DNA of 42,269 bases from Occallatibacter sp. (GTDB taxonomy: Bacteria > Acidobacteriota > Terriglobia > Terriglobales > Acidobacteriaceae): NCBI GenBank assembly GCA_017883405.1, contig JADGNO010000282.1, positions 1 to 42,269 on the forward strand, given 5' to 3'. Of the stretch, positions 1 to 10,560 are shown one piece after another. Made by a program: the position numbers and the translations under genes. Under the pieces are notes generated by a model, which was given only the letters and a program-made list of their open reading frames with translations, made no database searches and was not told the DNA's origin. How positions within the stretch are numbered: the stretch's first letter is position 1; each line of letters begins with the position of its first letter.

Positions 1-1
1 G

Positions 2-223
2 AAGCAGAAGAACAACTCGCGTAACGTTGTGGTGCCGCGCCAGATTGCCATGTACCTAGCAAAGCAAATGACCGAGGCCAGTCTGCCTGAAATCGGCCGC
101 CAGTTTGGCAACAAGCACCACACCACCGTCATGCACTCCATTGCCAAAATTGACGAACAGCGCCGCAATGACAAAGACCTGCATCGCACGCTGAACAAGA
201 TGCAGGACCTGCTGAACGGCTAG
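2..223 (+). CDS. dnaA: Chromosomal replication initiator DnaA, C-terminal fragment
   Basis: This is the last 73 codons of dnaA; the 5' part lies before the window. DnaA binds DnaA boxes at oriC and opens the origin. What remains is domain IV, the helix-turn-helix DNA-binding domain: [14 protein letters not shown] is followed by the DnaA signature region [15 protein letters not shown]. The reading frame is open from base 2 and ends at TAG 221-223, followed at once by a rho-independent terminator. I saw no cluster of DnaA boxes (TTATCCACA-like) in the 500 bases after the gene, so the origin is probably on the other side of dnaA. The identification is secure despite the truncation. Confidence 0.95.
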   Translation, partial: KQKNNSRNVVVPRQIAMYLAKQMTEASLPEIGRQFGNKHHTTVMHSIAKIDEQRRNDKDLHRTLNKMQDLLNG

Positions 224-247
224 CGCAGCGCTGCTGTACATTGCAGA

Positions 248-277
248 AAAAGCCCACGCCGCGAAGCGTGGGCTTTT
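248..277 (+). terminator. Rho-independent terminator of dnaA
   Basis: A perfect 12-bp stem AAAAGCCCACGC (248-259) / GCGTGGGCTTTT (266-277) with a 6-base loop starts 24 bases after the dnaA stop. The U-tract is part of the stem. The sequence would also work on the other strand. Confidence 0.85.
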
Positions 278-758
278 GATTTATCGGGCACTTCGTTTAT
301 GACCGCTAACGCTTTACCCACCCACTTCATCAAATTCAGTTGTTTTAATCGCCTTCAGTATCTTGGAGTGGAGGGTCGCTCCCCGTGGATTTCGTATGCC
401 GACTCGGTATGAATCACGAATGGTTTCCGGTCGAGGTTTGTGCGATCCCATGTCCGAAAATCCGGACATGGGGCACCCCCAAGTTGGTACGGGAGTTAAC
501 TCAACCTAGGTAGGACATGGGCACCCGCCGTTACTCGGTCCTGATGCAAAGACAACGCCAGGACCACTCCCGCTTCCTCCTGCTGGGTCAGTTAATGAGA
601 CAGGGGATTCCACAACATTTAACCCGAATGGGGTGCAACGAAGCCTTCCAAGCATTGAGCAAAACAGGACAGACAAGAGTCTTGCGTCAAGACGATGTTG
701 GATAAGTACTTAAACTTGAAGTGGGCTGCGTGTTTTCGCAGCTTACGAGGAGAATGCA
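278..758. other. Gene-poor spacer with a 10-bp stem-loop and a short direct repeat
   Basis: No convincing gene was found in these 480 bases. There is a perfect hairpin with arms CCCATGTCCG (447-456) and CGGACATGGG (463-472) and a 6-base loop. The block GGACATGGGGCACCC just after it recurs nearly unchanged at 514-527 as GGACATGGGCACCC. A second hairpin, GCTGCG (725-730) / CGCAGC (737-742), sits immediately before the ribosome binding site of the next gene and would lie in its 5' leader. The function is unknown; a decayed mobile element or a small RNA are possibilities. Confidence 0.5.
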
Positions 759-1175
759 ATGATTCTTAGAATGATTCATCGACAGATAGGGTTTGCAGGC
801 TTGGTGTGTGCGCTATCGCTCGGTTGGAGCCTATCCACACAAGCGCAGGACGCTAGTAGCACCACTACAAAGGACCAGACGACTACCACGACGACGACAA
901 CGCAGTCATCCGATTCCTCCGACTGGCAGTCACCGCGCGGGTACGATGTGGCCTATCCAGAGAACGGTTCGCCCAACATGGTCGCGCGCCAGGGATATGC
1001 CGCAGGATTCAGCCAGGGTCAGGCAGACGCTAGCCGGGGCAAGAAGTTCAAACCGACGGACTCCGATGCATACGACCACGCGAAGATACCAAAGGGAATG
1101 GACAAGGATCGATTCAAGCTGCAGTTCCGCGAGTCGTTCGTCAAGGGATATTCGAACGGATTCAAGAGCCAATAG
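759..1175 (+). CDS. Small secreted protein of unknown function
   Basis: A 138-residue protein with a signal peptide: basic start, hydrophobic run around residues 10-25, and a likely cut after STQAQ. A low-complexity threonine-rich linker follows (about residues 33-50), then a charged, glycine- and aromatic-rich C-terminal domain with two similar segments, YAAGFSQGQADA and FVKGYSNGF, which look like a duplicated short motif. The ribosome binding site GAGGAG lies 6 bases before ATG 759, and a terminator follows the stop, so it appears to be a single-gene unit. I do not recognise the family. The long overlapping frame at 793-1362 is a shadow, since it lacks a signal peptide and runs across the terminator. 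Confidence 0.75.
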   Translation: MILRMIHRQIGFAGLVCALSLGWSLSTQAQDASSTTTKDQTTTTTTTTQSSDSSDWQSPRGYDVAYPENGSPNMVARQGYAAGFSQGQADASRGKKFKPTDSDAYDHAKIPKGMDKDRFKLQFRESFVKGYSNGFKSQ

Positions 1176-1206
1176 CCGCGCTTGCGAGACTTACGGATTT
1201 AAGAAT

Positions 1207-1232
1207 GGGCCGGCGATCTGTCGGCCCTTTTT
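1207..1232 (+). terminator. Rho-independent terminator after the small secreted protein
   Basis: Stem GGGCCG (1207-1212) / CGGCCC (1222-1227) with a 9-base loop and five T at 1228-1232, starting 32 bases after the stop codon. Confidence 0.85.
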
Positions 1233-1494
1233 CGTTGGAGCAATGGTCTGTGAAATCGCGGCTCCGAGTGGATTACCGCCGATCCCTCAATTACTCATCG
1301 ATAAACACTTCCGTATGCCTACGGCGTGGATGATGCTGTTCGATCTCCAGATTTGTCGATGACAGGATTCCAGTTCATTGACTGGCAGCTTACGGCTGCA
1401 ACAAGTGGCAGCATAGCGGCGTACTGAGTGGCAGAATTGACTGTATTCAGCAGAATCACGACCTGCAGGCACGAATGATGGGCTGGAAGCTGCT

Positions 1495-2589
1495 CTACTT
1501 CGGCTGCATGTTGTACATGAAGTATGCGCGCAGCTCCAGATACGGCCCGTGGAACTCTCTGGGCAGCGGCGGATAATTTGATCCCGTCAGCGCGCCCCAT
1601 GCGGCGCGATCAAGCGCCACATCGCCAGATTGCCCAACCAGGTGCATACTCCCATCCTGGATTCGTCCGTTGGGAAGAACCCGAAATTGAATGGCGACGG
1701 CACCCGACTTGTAGATTGGCGGATTCACCTCATCGGGAATCAGCGGATCCCATGTGCGCTCCGTTTCATAATGCCAGCGCTGCAGCCAGTTATTAAAGTC
1801 CACGCCCTGCGTGTCTGAAAGCACTTGAACGCCGCCTGTACCGGCGCCGGGGTGCATCGGCATGGCATTCGGACCCAGGGCGCCCGCATCTCCCTGGCCG
1901 TGGCTGCGCGCGGCGTTCTTCATCGCATCACGCATCTGGTCAGCCGGGTTCTGCGAGCCCATGGCGAAGTTAGGGCGCGCCGGCACAGCGGGAGGTTTTG
2001 GCGTTTCAAGCTGCGGCTGAATCTGCGGTGGAGGCTGCTGTGCCTGCGGGGCCTGCTGAGAAGGCGCTGGCTCAGGGGCCTTTGTCTCGGCAGGTGGTGG
2101 TGGCTGTGGAGAAGACTTTTGAATATCCTCGAGCGTCTTCCTGTCGATCGAAGGAGGTTTGCTCAGCGGCTTCGGCGGCACCTTGGGCCGAATCTTTTCC
2201 AGAGCGTCCGGCGGCAGATCAAGATACGTCAAGTCCTTGCGCTGCTTGATCGCTTCAAACGGGTCTACGACCTGCGGAACCTTCAAAATATATTTGGGAA
2301 TCCACGTGACCGCCGACAGCAGAAAAAGGTGAAACAGGATCGCGATCCAGATGCCCTCACGCAGCCGCGCCCAGCGCCGCTCATCTTCGAGCTCGCTGAT
2401 CATGGTCAGCAGTTCGTGCGTGTCGTAGTCTACCCAACGCGAGTTGCCTGAAGAGGTATTCGCAATTGCGCGCGTTTCCTGGCTTGAAGCGGCGCCATCA
2501 TTTTCCGGCGAACCTTCGCCTTCCGCACCTGTGCTGGTCTCGGGCTTGGAGGGCTCGTTCACGTCGGCTGGCGCTTCGCGGATGGGCAT
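1495..2589 (-). CDS. TonB-like protein with one membrane helix and a proline-rich linker
   Basis: A 364-residue protein built like an energy transducer. It has a long acidic cytoplasmic N-terminus (1-78), one membrane helix (about 79-96, IWIAILFHLFLLSAVTWI), a periplasmic proline/glutamine-rich region (about 165-220) and a C-terminal domain (about 270-364) in which AVAIQFRVLPNGRIQDGSM and the final aromatic-rich strand resemble the TonB C-terminal fold. TonB couples the proton gradient, through ExbB/ExbD, to outer-membrane receptors. The cytoplasmic extension is longer than in enteric TonB, and no exbB or exbD is adjacent, so a TolA-like or other periplasm-spanning role is possible. ATG 2589 is the first start, but its ribosome binding site is weak. 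Confidence 0.75.
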   Translation of the reverse strand: MPIREAPADVNEPSKPETSTGAEGEGSPENDGAASSQETRAIANTSSGNSRWVDYDTHELLTMISELEDERRWARLREGIWIAILFHLFLLSAVTWIPKYILKVPQVVDPFEAIKQRKDLTYLDLPPDALEKIRPKVPPKPLSKPPSIDRKTLEDIQKSSPQPPPPAETKAPEPAPSQQAPQAQQPPPQIQPQLETPKPPAVPARPNFAMGSQNPADQMRDAMKNAARSHGQGDAGALGPNAMPMHPGAGTGGVQVLSDTQGVDFNNWLQRWHYETERTWDPLIPDEVNPPIYKSGAVAIQFRVLPNGRIQDGSMHLVGQSGDVALDRAAWGALTGSNYPPLPREFHGPYLELRAYFMYNMQPK

Positions 2590-2742
2590 TCGTTCCTGAT
2601 GGCCTCTCGGAGGGAGTAATGCTTGCCGACTCCGGGTCGAGTCCTTACTTTTATTCTCTCATCCCTCTGAAACGAGAATCCAGACCTGGCCCTGCTGTTT
2701 AGACGCGGAACGGCCCAATTCCGGCCAACTTGTTCGGCCCCG

Positions 2743-2825
2743 TACAATGGAATCTTGTGAAGGTACGCTGAGAACGGTCCCAGAGTACCTATAGCCCCTG
2801 CATTCTCTGAGCAGGCGGCTTTTTC
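2743..2825 (+). ncRNA. Structured leader or small RNA upstream of the VTT-domain gene
   Basis: A -10-like TACAAT (2743-2748) is followed by two good hairpins. The first has outer arms GGTAC (2762-2766) / GTACC (2785-2789) and inner arms CTGAGA (2768-2773) / TCCCAG (2778-2783) around an ACGG loop. The second pairs AGCCCCTGC (2793-2801) with GCAGG-C-GGCT (2811-2820), has one bulged base, and runs into five T (2820-2824), giving a terminator shape. A further 7-bp hairpin CTTTTTC/GAAAAAG (2819-2837) overlaps the terminator's descending arm and T-run. This could be a riboswitch-like attenuator for the gene at 2907 or a free small RNA. No good -35 box and no known class was recognised. Confidence 0.4.
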
Positions 2826-2906
2826 TTGAGGAAAAAGGCACTCGAATGGCGTGGCTTCAGGACATACAGTCTCTGGAACCGCTGAACCGCTGGAAAGGGA
2901 ATCTGT

Positions 2907-3527
2907 TTGAAGCTGTTGTTTGTACGACTGATGGCCTGGTGGAAGTTGATCGTACTGCCGGCAATTGCAGCACTTGGTCTCTGGGGCGTGGGCCTGGTTG
3001 CCATATTGGACTCGTCCACAATTCCAGTTCCCATGGACGCCATTCTGGCGGTCTACATTTGGAACAATAAAAGCCATTTTGTGATTTGCTGCCTGCTGGC
3101 CGCTGTCGGATCGGCAATCGGCGGGCTGCTGCCTTACGGCCTGGGCCGCGCCGGCGGCGAGCTGTTCCTGCTCAAGCGCATTAATCGCGTCCGCTACGAA
3201 AAGCTGCGCCTGCGTTTTGAAAAGCAGGAATTCCTTGCCGTCATGATTCCTTCCATGCTGCCTCCGCCGGCGCCATGGAAGCTCTTCGTGTTCGGAGCCG
3301 GTGTCTTTGAGATGCGCGTGCTTCCGTTCATGCTCGCGGTCATTGCCGGCAGAATGGTGCGCTGGCTGATTCTCTCGGCGCTGGTGCTGGAACTGGGCCC
3401 AGGCGCCGCCGATCTGGTGGCGCACCACGCCCTATGGCTTGTAGCTGTCATCGGGCTGCTGGCCGTGATTGGTTTTACTTGGTGGTGGATGCGCAAGAAG
3501 CGCTCAGGCAAGTTGCTGGAAGACTAA
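2907..3527 (+). CDS. VTT/DedA-like integral membrane protein
   Basis: A 206-residue membrane protein of the SNARE-associated/VTT (DedA-like) type. Family members are inner-membrane proteins linked to lipid scrambling and membrane homeostasis. About five hydrophobic segments are visible. The typical pattern of a re-entrant loop is present: LDSSTIPVPMDAIL, then a glycine-rich stretch GSAIGGLLPYGLGRAGGE, then PSMLPPPAPWKLFVFGAGVF. The start chosen is TTG 2907, because GGAAAGGGA lies 6 bases before it; the next in-frame ATG (2931) has no ribosome binding site. Its stop overlaps the stop of the convergent neighbour. The upstream hairpins at 2762-2837 may control it. Confidence 0.75.
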   Translation: MKLLFVRLMAWWKLIVLPAIAALGLWGVGLVAILDSSTIPVPMDAILAVYIWNNKSHFVICCLLAAVGSAIGGLLPYGLGRAGGELFLLKRINRVRYEKLRLRFEKQEFLAVMIPSMLPPPAPWKLFVFGAGVFEMRVLPFMLAVIAGRMVRWLILSALVLELGPGAADLVAHHALWLVAVIGLLAVIGFTWWWMRKKRSGKLLED

Positions 3528-4054
3528 GACTGCACAACCTGCCCCGTGGACAAATTCAACCTGCGCAGCAGCGCCGGTACACCGAACGCCACGCCCAGCA
3601 CCACAGCTGTCGCCGCCACATCGTTGCGATAGAAGGGAATTGCCGCCGCGTAGCAAGCCACAAGCCCGGCCACCGAACGTGCGTACATTCCGTCCGCCAT
3701 CCACACCGCAAAATTTGAAACCACAAAGAACGACGTCGGCCCCAGCAGAGCAGCGGCAACTACGCGCCACGCCGTCGCGCGCTCGCTCAGCAAGATCCGC
3801 CCCAGCACCATCGCAGCCGCGTACCAGATCCACGTAGGCACATAGGCTTCCCACTTGAACGCGTAGTTGTAGGAGTACACCGTGAGGAAGAAGTCAGTGG
3901 CCATCAGGACCGCCAGCGGAGTCAGCATCTCGCGCCAAGTGCGCCGTGCGCCAAAGTAAAGCAGTGCGCCCCCAACTGCGGTGAAATTCATCCAGCCTGC
4001 GTGTGGAACCACACGTGTGACAACCGCAGCCAGCAAGAGCAGATAAGCAAACAT
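3524..4054 (-). CDS. DUF6580-type integral membrane protein, putative transporter component
   Basis: A 176-residue, highly hydrophobic protein with about five to six membrane segments. The N-terminal VVTRVVPHAGWMNFTAVGGALLYFGA and the ATDFFLTVYSYNYAF stretch are typical of the DUF6580 family, which is thought, without proof, to resemble small transporter components. ATG 4054 is chosen because GAAGAGG stands 5 bases upstream; a longer frame to 4087 has no such site. The stop TAG (3526-3524) shares bases with the TAA stop of the convergent VTT gene (3525-3527). Confidence 0.65.
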   Translation of the reverse strand: MFAYLLLLAAVVTRVVPHAGWMNFTAVGGALLYFGARRTWREMLTPLAVLMATDFFLTVYSYNYAFKWEAYVPTWIWYAAAMVLGRILLSERATAWRVVAAALLGPTSFFVVSNFAVWMADGMYARSVAGLVACYAAAIPFYRNDVAATAVVLGVAFGVPALLRRLNLSTGQVVQS

Positions 4055-4235
4055 TGGAACCTCTTCTCGATGTGTGTAAGGGATCAATCCCCCGGCATCA
4101 GGCGGGACTTCAAACTAAACCATTCTTCTACTTCATTGTGGAGTGCTCAGGGCAAAGGGTCAACCGGGAGTATTCAACATGGCAAACAAATATTTCCATC
4201 AGAAGCAAATTTCGGCTGTGTCATCCGAGCGTTGC

Positions 4236-7438
<3,203 letters not shown>

Positions 7439-7446
7439 GCAGCACT

Positions 7447-8034
7447 TCAACGCCCGTTAACCCGCCGACGTACCAGATCCGTGCGGCATTCCTGGCTTCT
7501 CAATTCGCGTTCGCGCTCACGCTCCCATGCTTCGGCGCGCAGGCTGCGCGAAGAGAACCTCGGTTCGTCGTCCAGCGGAACCAGGCTGCCGCAGTGCAGT
7601 TTTCCTGTCATTGCGATTAACTCTGCTGCTGGTTTTGCCGCAGGCATCGGCACGGAATCCTGCGTAATCAAGCGCGCTGACGATTCCAGTTCCACGTCCG
7701 CGGAGCGAGGACTCTCTGCTGAACGAGCGCAGTCCGCTGAACGAGCGCTGTATGCTGCACGAGAGGTCAGGCTGGCATCCGTGCGCGCACTGCCTGGCTC
7801 GGCTTCGACATGCGCGCCTTGCGCCTTCTGTCCGATAGCCTTCGCCATAAATTCATCCACAAGCTTATGCAGGCAGGTTTGTCCGCATAGATGTTTAGTG
7901 CCCGGCCGCAGCCGGTTGCGAGAACTCCATCCACTCACTCGCAGCTCTCCGCCCTGTTCGTAAGCCACAAACCAGTGGTTGGTTTGCTTCTTCTCGTTGC
8001 CGCATAGATCGCACGAAATAGCCTGCCGGATCAC
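7447..8034 (-). CDS. Zinc-motif protein of unknown function with a tandem-repeat linker
   Basis: A 195-residue protein. The N-terminal 60 residues contain CDLCG and CGQTC about 40 residues apart, which would make a four-cysteine zinc site, plus the conserved-looking HWFVAYEQGGELRVSGWSS. The rest is low-complexity. A run of about four six-residue units (SARSAD/CARSAE/SPRSAD type) is encoded by an 18-base tandem repeat, and the tail is Arg/Glu-rich. GTG 8034 is chosen because GGAGGG lies 6 bases before it; the longer frame to 8106 lacks a site. It ends 8 bases after the convergent ligA stop. I know of no function; nucleic-acid or protein binding by the cysteine module would be a guess. Confidence 0.6.
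   Translation of the reverse strand: MIRQAISCDLCGNEKKQTNHWFVAYEQGGELRVSGWSSRNRLRPGTKHLCGQTCLHKLVDEFMAKAIGQKAQGAHVEAEPGSARTDASLTSRAAYSARSADCARSAESPRSADVELESSARLITQDSVPMPAAKPAAELIAMTGKLHCGSLVPLDDEPRFSSRSLRAEAWERERERELRSQECRTDLVRRRVNGR
7696..7767. repeat. 18-base tandem repeat, about four units, inside the zinc-motif gene
   Basis: The 12-base core GCTGAACGAGCG occurs at 7718 and 7736, with diverged copies at 7700 and 7754, an exact 18-base period. The length is a multiple of three, so it adds six-residue Ser/Ala/Arg units without breaking the frame. Confidence 0.7.
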
Positions 8035-8279
8035 GTCGTTCCCTCCAGCACCGTTTACCTGCCGGTGCTGCTGACTGCCAGCCCTTCTGCCAATGCGAAT
8101 GGTCACGCATGGCCAATGGCTGCGGAGTCGTCTCTCCTTATTTCATCGTGGAATCCGCCTGGACAGCCAGTACAAACCAGCGTTGATGACGACCGCAATT
8201 CAAAATGGAACACGCCGAATAGTCAGGGACTGAATCGGAACCGCTTTCCAGTCCACTGCAAAGATCTTCCCGCAAACGC

Positions 8280-8310
8280 AAAAAGGGTGAAGAAGCATCG
8301 CTTCCTCACC
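8280..8310 (-). terminator. Rho-independent terminator of the VWFA gene
   Basis: Read on the minus strand: GGTGAGGAAGC (8310-8300), loop GAT, GCTTCTTCACC (8296-8286) with one mismatch, then CTTTTTG. It begins 30 bases after the stop of the gene at 8341. The rest of the 8035-8340 spacer shows nothing else recognisable. Confidence 0.8.
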
Positions 8311-8340
8311 TCTTCACTTGCGGAAAATCAAACGTGTGCG

Positions 8341-9432
8341 TCACTCGCGGGGTGCAAAGTAACCCTTCTTCGCCCGCACCTGGTAGCGCCGATCGGTGCA
8401 GTAGAGATAGATCGTTCTGAATGACCCGTCTGTCTTGAAATCCGCCGGCGTGTAGATGAGAGCGTACTGGCTGCGCAACTCTTCTTCAATCGTTTTGAAG
8501 GAGGTTGAAACCTCTTCAACTGAAGGCGGGAACAGAACTTGTCCGCCGGTCTCCGCTGCCAAGTCTGACATCACCTTATCGCCGGCGCCGCGGCTCGGCG
8601 TCCAGTTGGTGCTGATGGCAAAAATGATGGTTTCTGCGCGCTGGCACTCCTTGATAGCTTCGTCCAGGTGAACCCGGCTCTGGTTGTCGTCCCCGTCAGA
8701 GAGCAGGATGATCGCCTTACGCACAGGCTCCTGTCCGCGCGCCGTCAGCAGCTTGTCACGGCAGGCCGAATACACCGCGTCATACAGCGCCGTGCCGCCG
8801 CCGGGCACCAGCTTGTTTACGCCGGTCTCCAGTGCATCAAGATCGTTGGTCCAGTTCGACGTCACCGTCGGGGTCACGTCGAATCCCATCACGAACGCGC
8901 GGTCGCTGCGCGCCTTCACAACCTGCAAAAGAAAATCGATGGCCGCCTGTTGCTCAAATTTGAAGCGCGAGTGAATCGACGTACTGGTATCGATCACGAT
9001 GCCTACACGCAGCGGCAGATTGATCTGCTGGTGAAACGAGTTCACCCGCAGCGGAGCCTTGCCGTCATCGAGCAGCGCAAAGTCGCTTTGCTTCAGATTC
9101 GGAATATAGTGCCCCTTTTTGTCCGTCACCGTAAAGATCAGGTCGACTTCGTTTACGCTTCTTTTGTACGTCGTCACAGCCACATCGGCGCCGGCGCCTC
9201 CTGCTTGAGCGCCAGTGTCCGGCTGTGCAGCCGGGGCTTGTCCTGCAGCAGGGGCCTGGGCCGCAGGTTGTGGTTGCTGAACGGCCGGAGCTTGCGCTGG
9301 CTGCGCGGGTGTAGTTGCAGGTTGTTGTGCCGGCAAGGGTGCGGTGAAAAGAGCGGCTGCGAACGCACAACTCAAAATAGTCCCCAGGCGCACAAAGTGG
9401 TTGGCTGGGGGAGTGATGAACGGTCTGATCAT
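8341..9432 (-). CDS. Secreted VWFA-domain protein of the acidobacterial type
   Basis: A 363-residue exported protein. A signal peptide (about 1-35, ending near PLPAQ) is followed by a Pro/Ala/Gln-rich linker (36-85). A domain beginning VNEVDLIFTVTDKKGHYIPNLKQSDFALLDDGK, typical of VWFA-related acidobacterial proteins, comes next, then a von Willebrand A domain with the MIDAS metal site DTSTS (residues 148-152) and LSDGDD. The C-terminal IYTPADFKTDGSFRTIYLYCTDRRYQVRAKKGYFAPRE is also characteristic. It probably binds a partner through a divalent metal outside the cytoplasm; the ligand is unknown. ATG 9432 has AAGGAAG close upstream. It lies 66 bases downstream of the RluD-type gene and ends in its own terminator. 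Confidence 0.85.
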   Translation of the reverse strand: MIRPFITPPANHFVRLGTILSCAFAAALFTAPLPAQQPATTPAQPAQAPAVQQPQPAAQAPAAGQAPAAQPDTGAQAGGAGADVAVTTYKRSVNEVDLIFTVTDKKGHYIPNLKQSDFALLDDGKAPLRVNSFHQQINLPLRVGIVIDTSTSIHSRFKFEQQAAIDFLLQVVKARSDRAFVMGFDVTPTVTSNWTNDLDALETGVNKLVPGGGTALYDAVYSACRDKLLTARGQEPVRKAIILLSDGDDNQSRVHLDEAIKECQRAETIIFAISTNWTPSRGAGDKVMSDLAAETGGQVLFPPSVEEVSTSFKTIEEELRSQYALIYTPADFKTDGSFRTIYLYCTDRRYQVRAKKGYFAPRE

Positions 9433-9498
9433 GTCTTCCTTATTCTAACAATTAGCTCGATTTCAAGATATTTCTCTTCCTGGCCTGAACCAGCTCAA

Positions 9499-10560
9499 TC
9501 ACTTAACTTTTTTAGGGCTTGGCGGTTCACCTTCCAGCCGTTCCAGAAAGCCCACTAGTTCCGGAGGTAAGGGCGCTTCAAGTAGCAGTGTCTTGCGGCT
9601 TATGGGGTGCTCGAATTCGAGCTTTGCAGCATGCAGAAAATTGCGTCCCAGCCTCAGCACTTCCGGCCCCGAGCGTCTGCGCGCAGCCCGTGACGTTGCG
9701 GCCTGCGCGGCCACCTGGTCGGTCAACTGTCCTGCGCCTCCGTAAAGCGAGTCGCCCACCACCGGGTGGCCGATCGACGCCATGTGCACGCGTATCTGGT
9801 GCGTCCGTCCCGTTTCAATGCGAACCTGCACCAGCGTGAACTTGCCAAACCGCGTCGCAAGCCGGCGCACCACCTCGTAGTGAGAGACTGCTGTGCGTGC
9901 GTTTTCGTTAGGTTTCGCGGTCATGCGGGTCCGCCGCATTGGATCGCGGCTCACACCTGCATTGATGGTGCCGCGCTGCTTTTCAACCGCGCCCTGCACA
10001 AGTGCGATGTAAGTTTTTTTCATCTTGCGCTCGGAGAACATCGCTCCTAGCGCTGCATGAGCCCGATCATTCTTGGCCACGACAATCAGGCCGCTGGTGT
10101 CCTTGTCGAGACGATGCACAATGCCGGGCCGCAGATCGCCGCCCGTCGACGACAGCGCTTTAAAGCGATAGAGCAGCGCATTCACCAGCGTGCCCTCGTT
10201 ACGCGCGCTCTGCGTCTGTCCCGCGCCCGCATGCACCATCATGCCCGCCGGCTTGTTCACCACGGCAAGATCCTTGTCTTCAAACACCACATCCAGCGGA
10301 ATATCTTCGGCAGTCGCTTTCAAAGGAACAGGATGCGGCTCGCCCGTTATGGCGATGCGTTCGCCTCCGCGCAGCCTGAACGAAGCCTTCTCGTGTTTGT
10401 CGTTGACCAGCAGATCGCCCTGGTCAAGCAGCAACTGCACACGCGAGCGGCTTATGCCTTCCGCACCAAGCAGGCCCGCAACAAACTGGTCGAGCCTTTG
10501 TCCGGCGCCCTCCGGGGGAACGTCAAACGTACGATCCGTAACTGCGCCGGCTTCAACCAT
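9499..10560 (-). CDS. rluD: RluA/RluD-family 23S rRNA pseudouridine synthase
   Basis: A 353-residue pseudouridine synthase. An N-terminal S4 RNA-binding domain (about 20-80, QRLDQFVAGLLGAEGISRSRVQLLLDQGDLLVN) precedes the catalytic domain with HRLDKDTSGL, where Asp152 is the nucleophile, and the later GRTHQIRVH motif. The S4-plus-catalytic layout matches RluD, which modifies helix 69 of 23S rRNA; other RluA-family rRNA targets cannot be excluded. The first 8 bases overlap the end of the Lgt-like gene (ATGGTTGA), implying translational coupling. The stretch GPEVLRLGRNFLHAAKLEFEHPI near the C-terminus is usual for the family. Confidence 0.88.
   Translation of the reverse strand: MVEAGAVTDRTFDVPPEGAGQRLDQFVAGLLGAEGISRSRVQLLLDQGDLLVNDKHEKASFRLRGGERIAITGEPHPVPLKATAEDIPLDVVFEDKDLAVVNKPAGMMVHAGAGQTQSARNEGTLVNALLYRFKALSSTGGDLRPGIVHRLDKDTSGLIVVAKNDRAHAALGAMFSERKMKKTYIALVQGAVEKQRGTINAGVSRDPMRRTRMTAKPNENARTAVSHYEVVRRLATRFGKFTLVQVRIETGRTHQIRVHMASIGHPVVGDSLYGGAGQLTDQVAAQAATSRAARRRSGPEVLRLGRNFLHAAKLEFEHPISRKTLLLEAPLPPELVGFLERLEGEPPSPKKVK

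Noticed and set aside
517-705. 62-codon frame in the spacer after dnaA
   Set aside because: No ribosome binding site, no recognisable composition or motif, and it lies among short repeats; treated as chance.
224-760. oriC with DnaA boxes after dnaA
   Set aside because: No TTATCCACA-like words were found in the spacer; the only similar word lies inside the next gene.
793-1362. 189-codon frame overlapping the small secreted protein
   Set aside because: It is out of frame with a well-supported signal-peptide protein, is Arg/Ser/Thr-rich like a shadow frame, and reads through a terminator.
1825-2451. 208-codon frame opposite the TonB-like gene
   Set aside because: Arg/Leu-rich shadow of the proline- and glutamine-rich coding strand.
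2762-2789. TPP riboswitch suggested by the CTGAGA word
   Set aside because: The other conserved THI-box parts, such as the TGAACCTGAT-type segment, are absent, and the downstream gene is not a thiamine gene.
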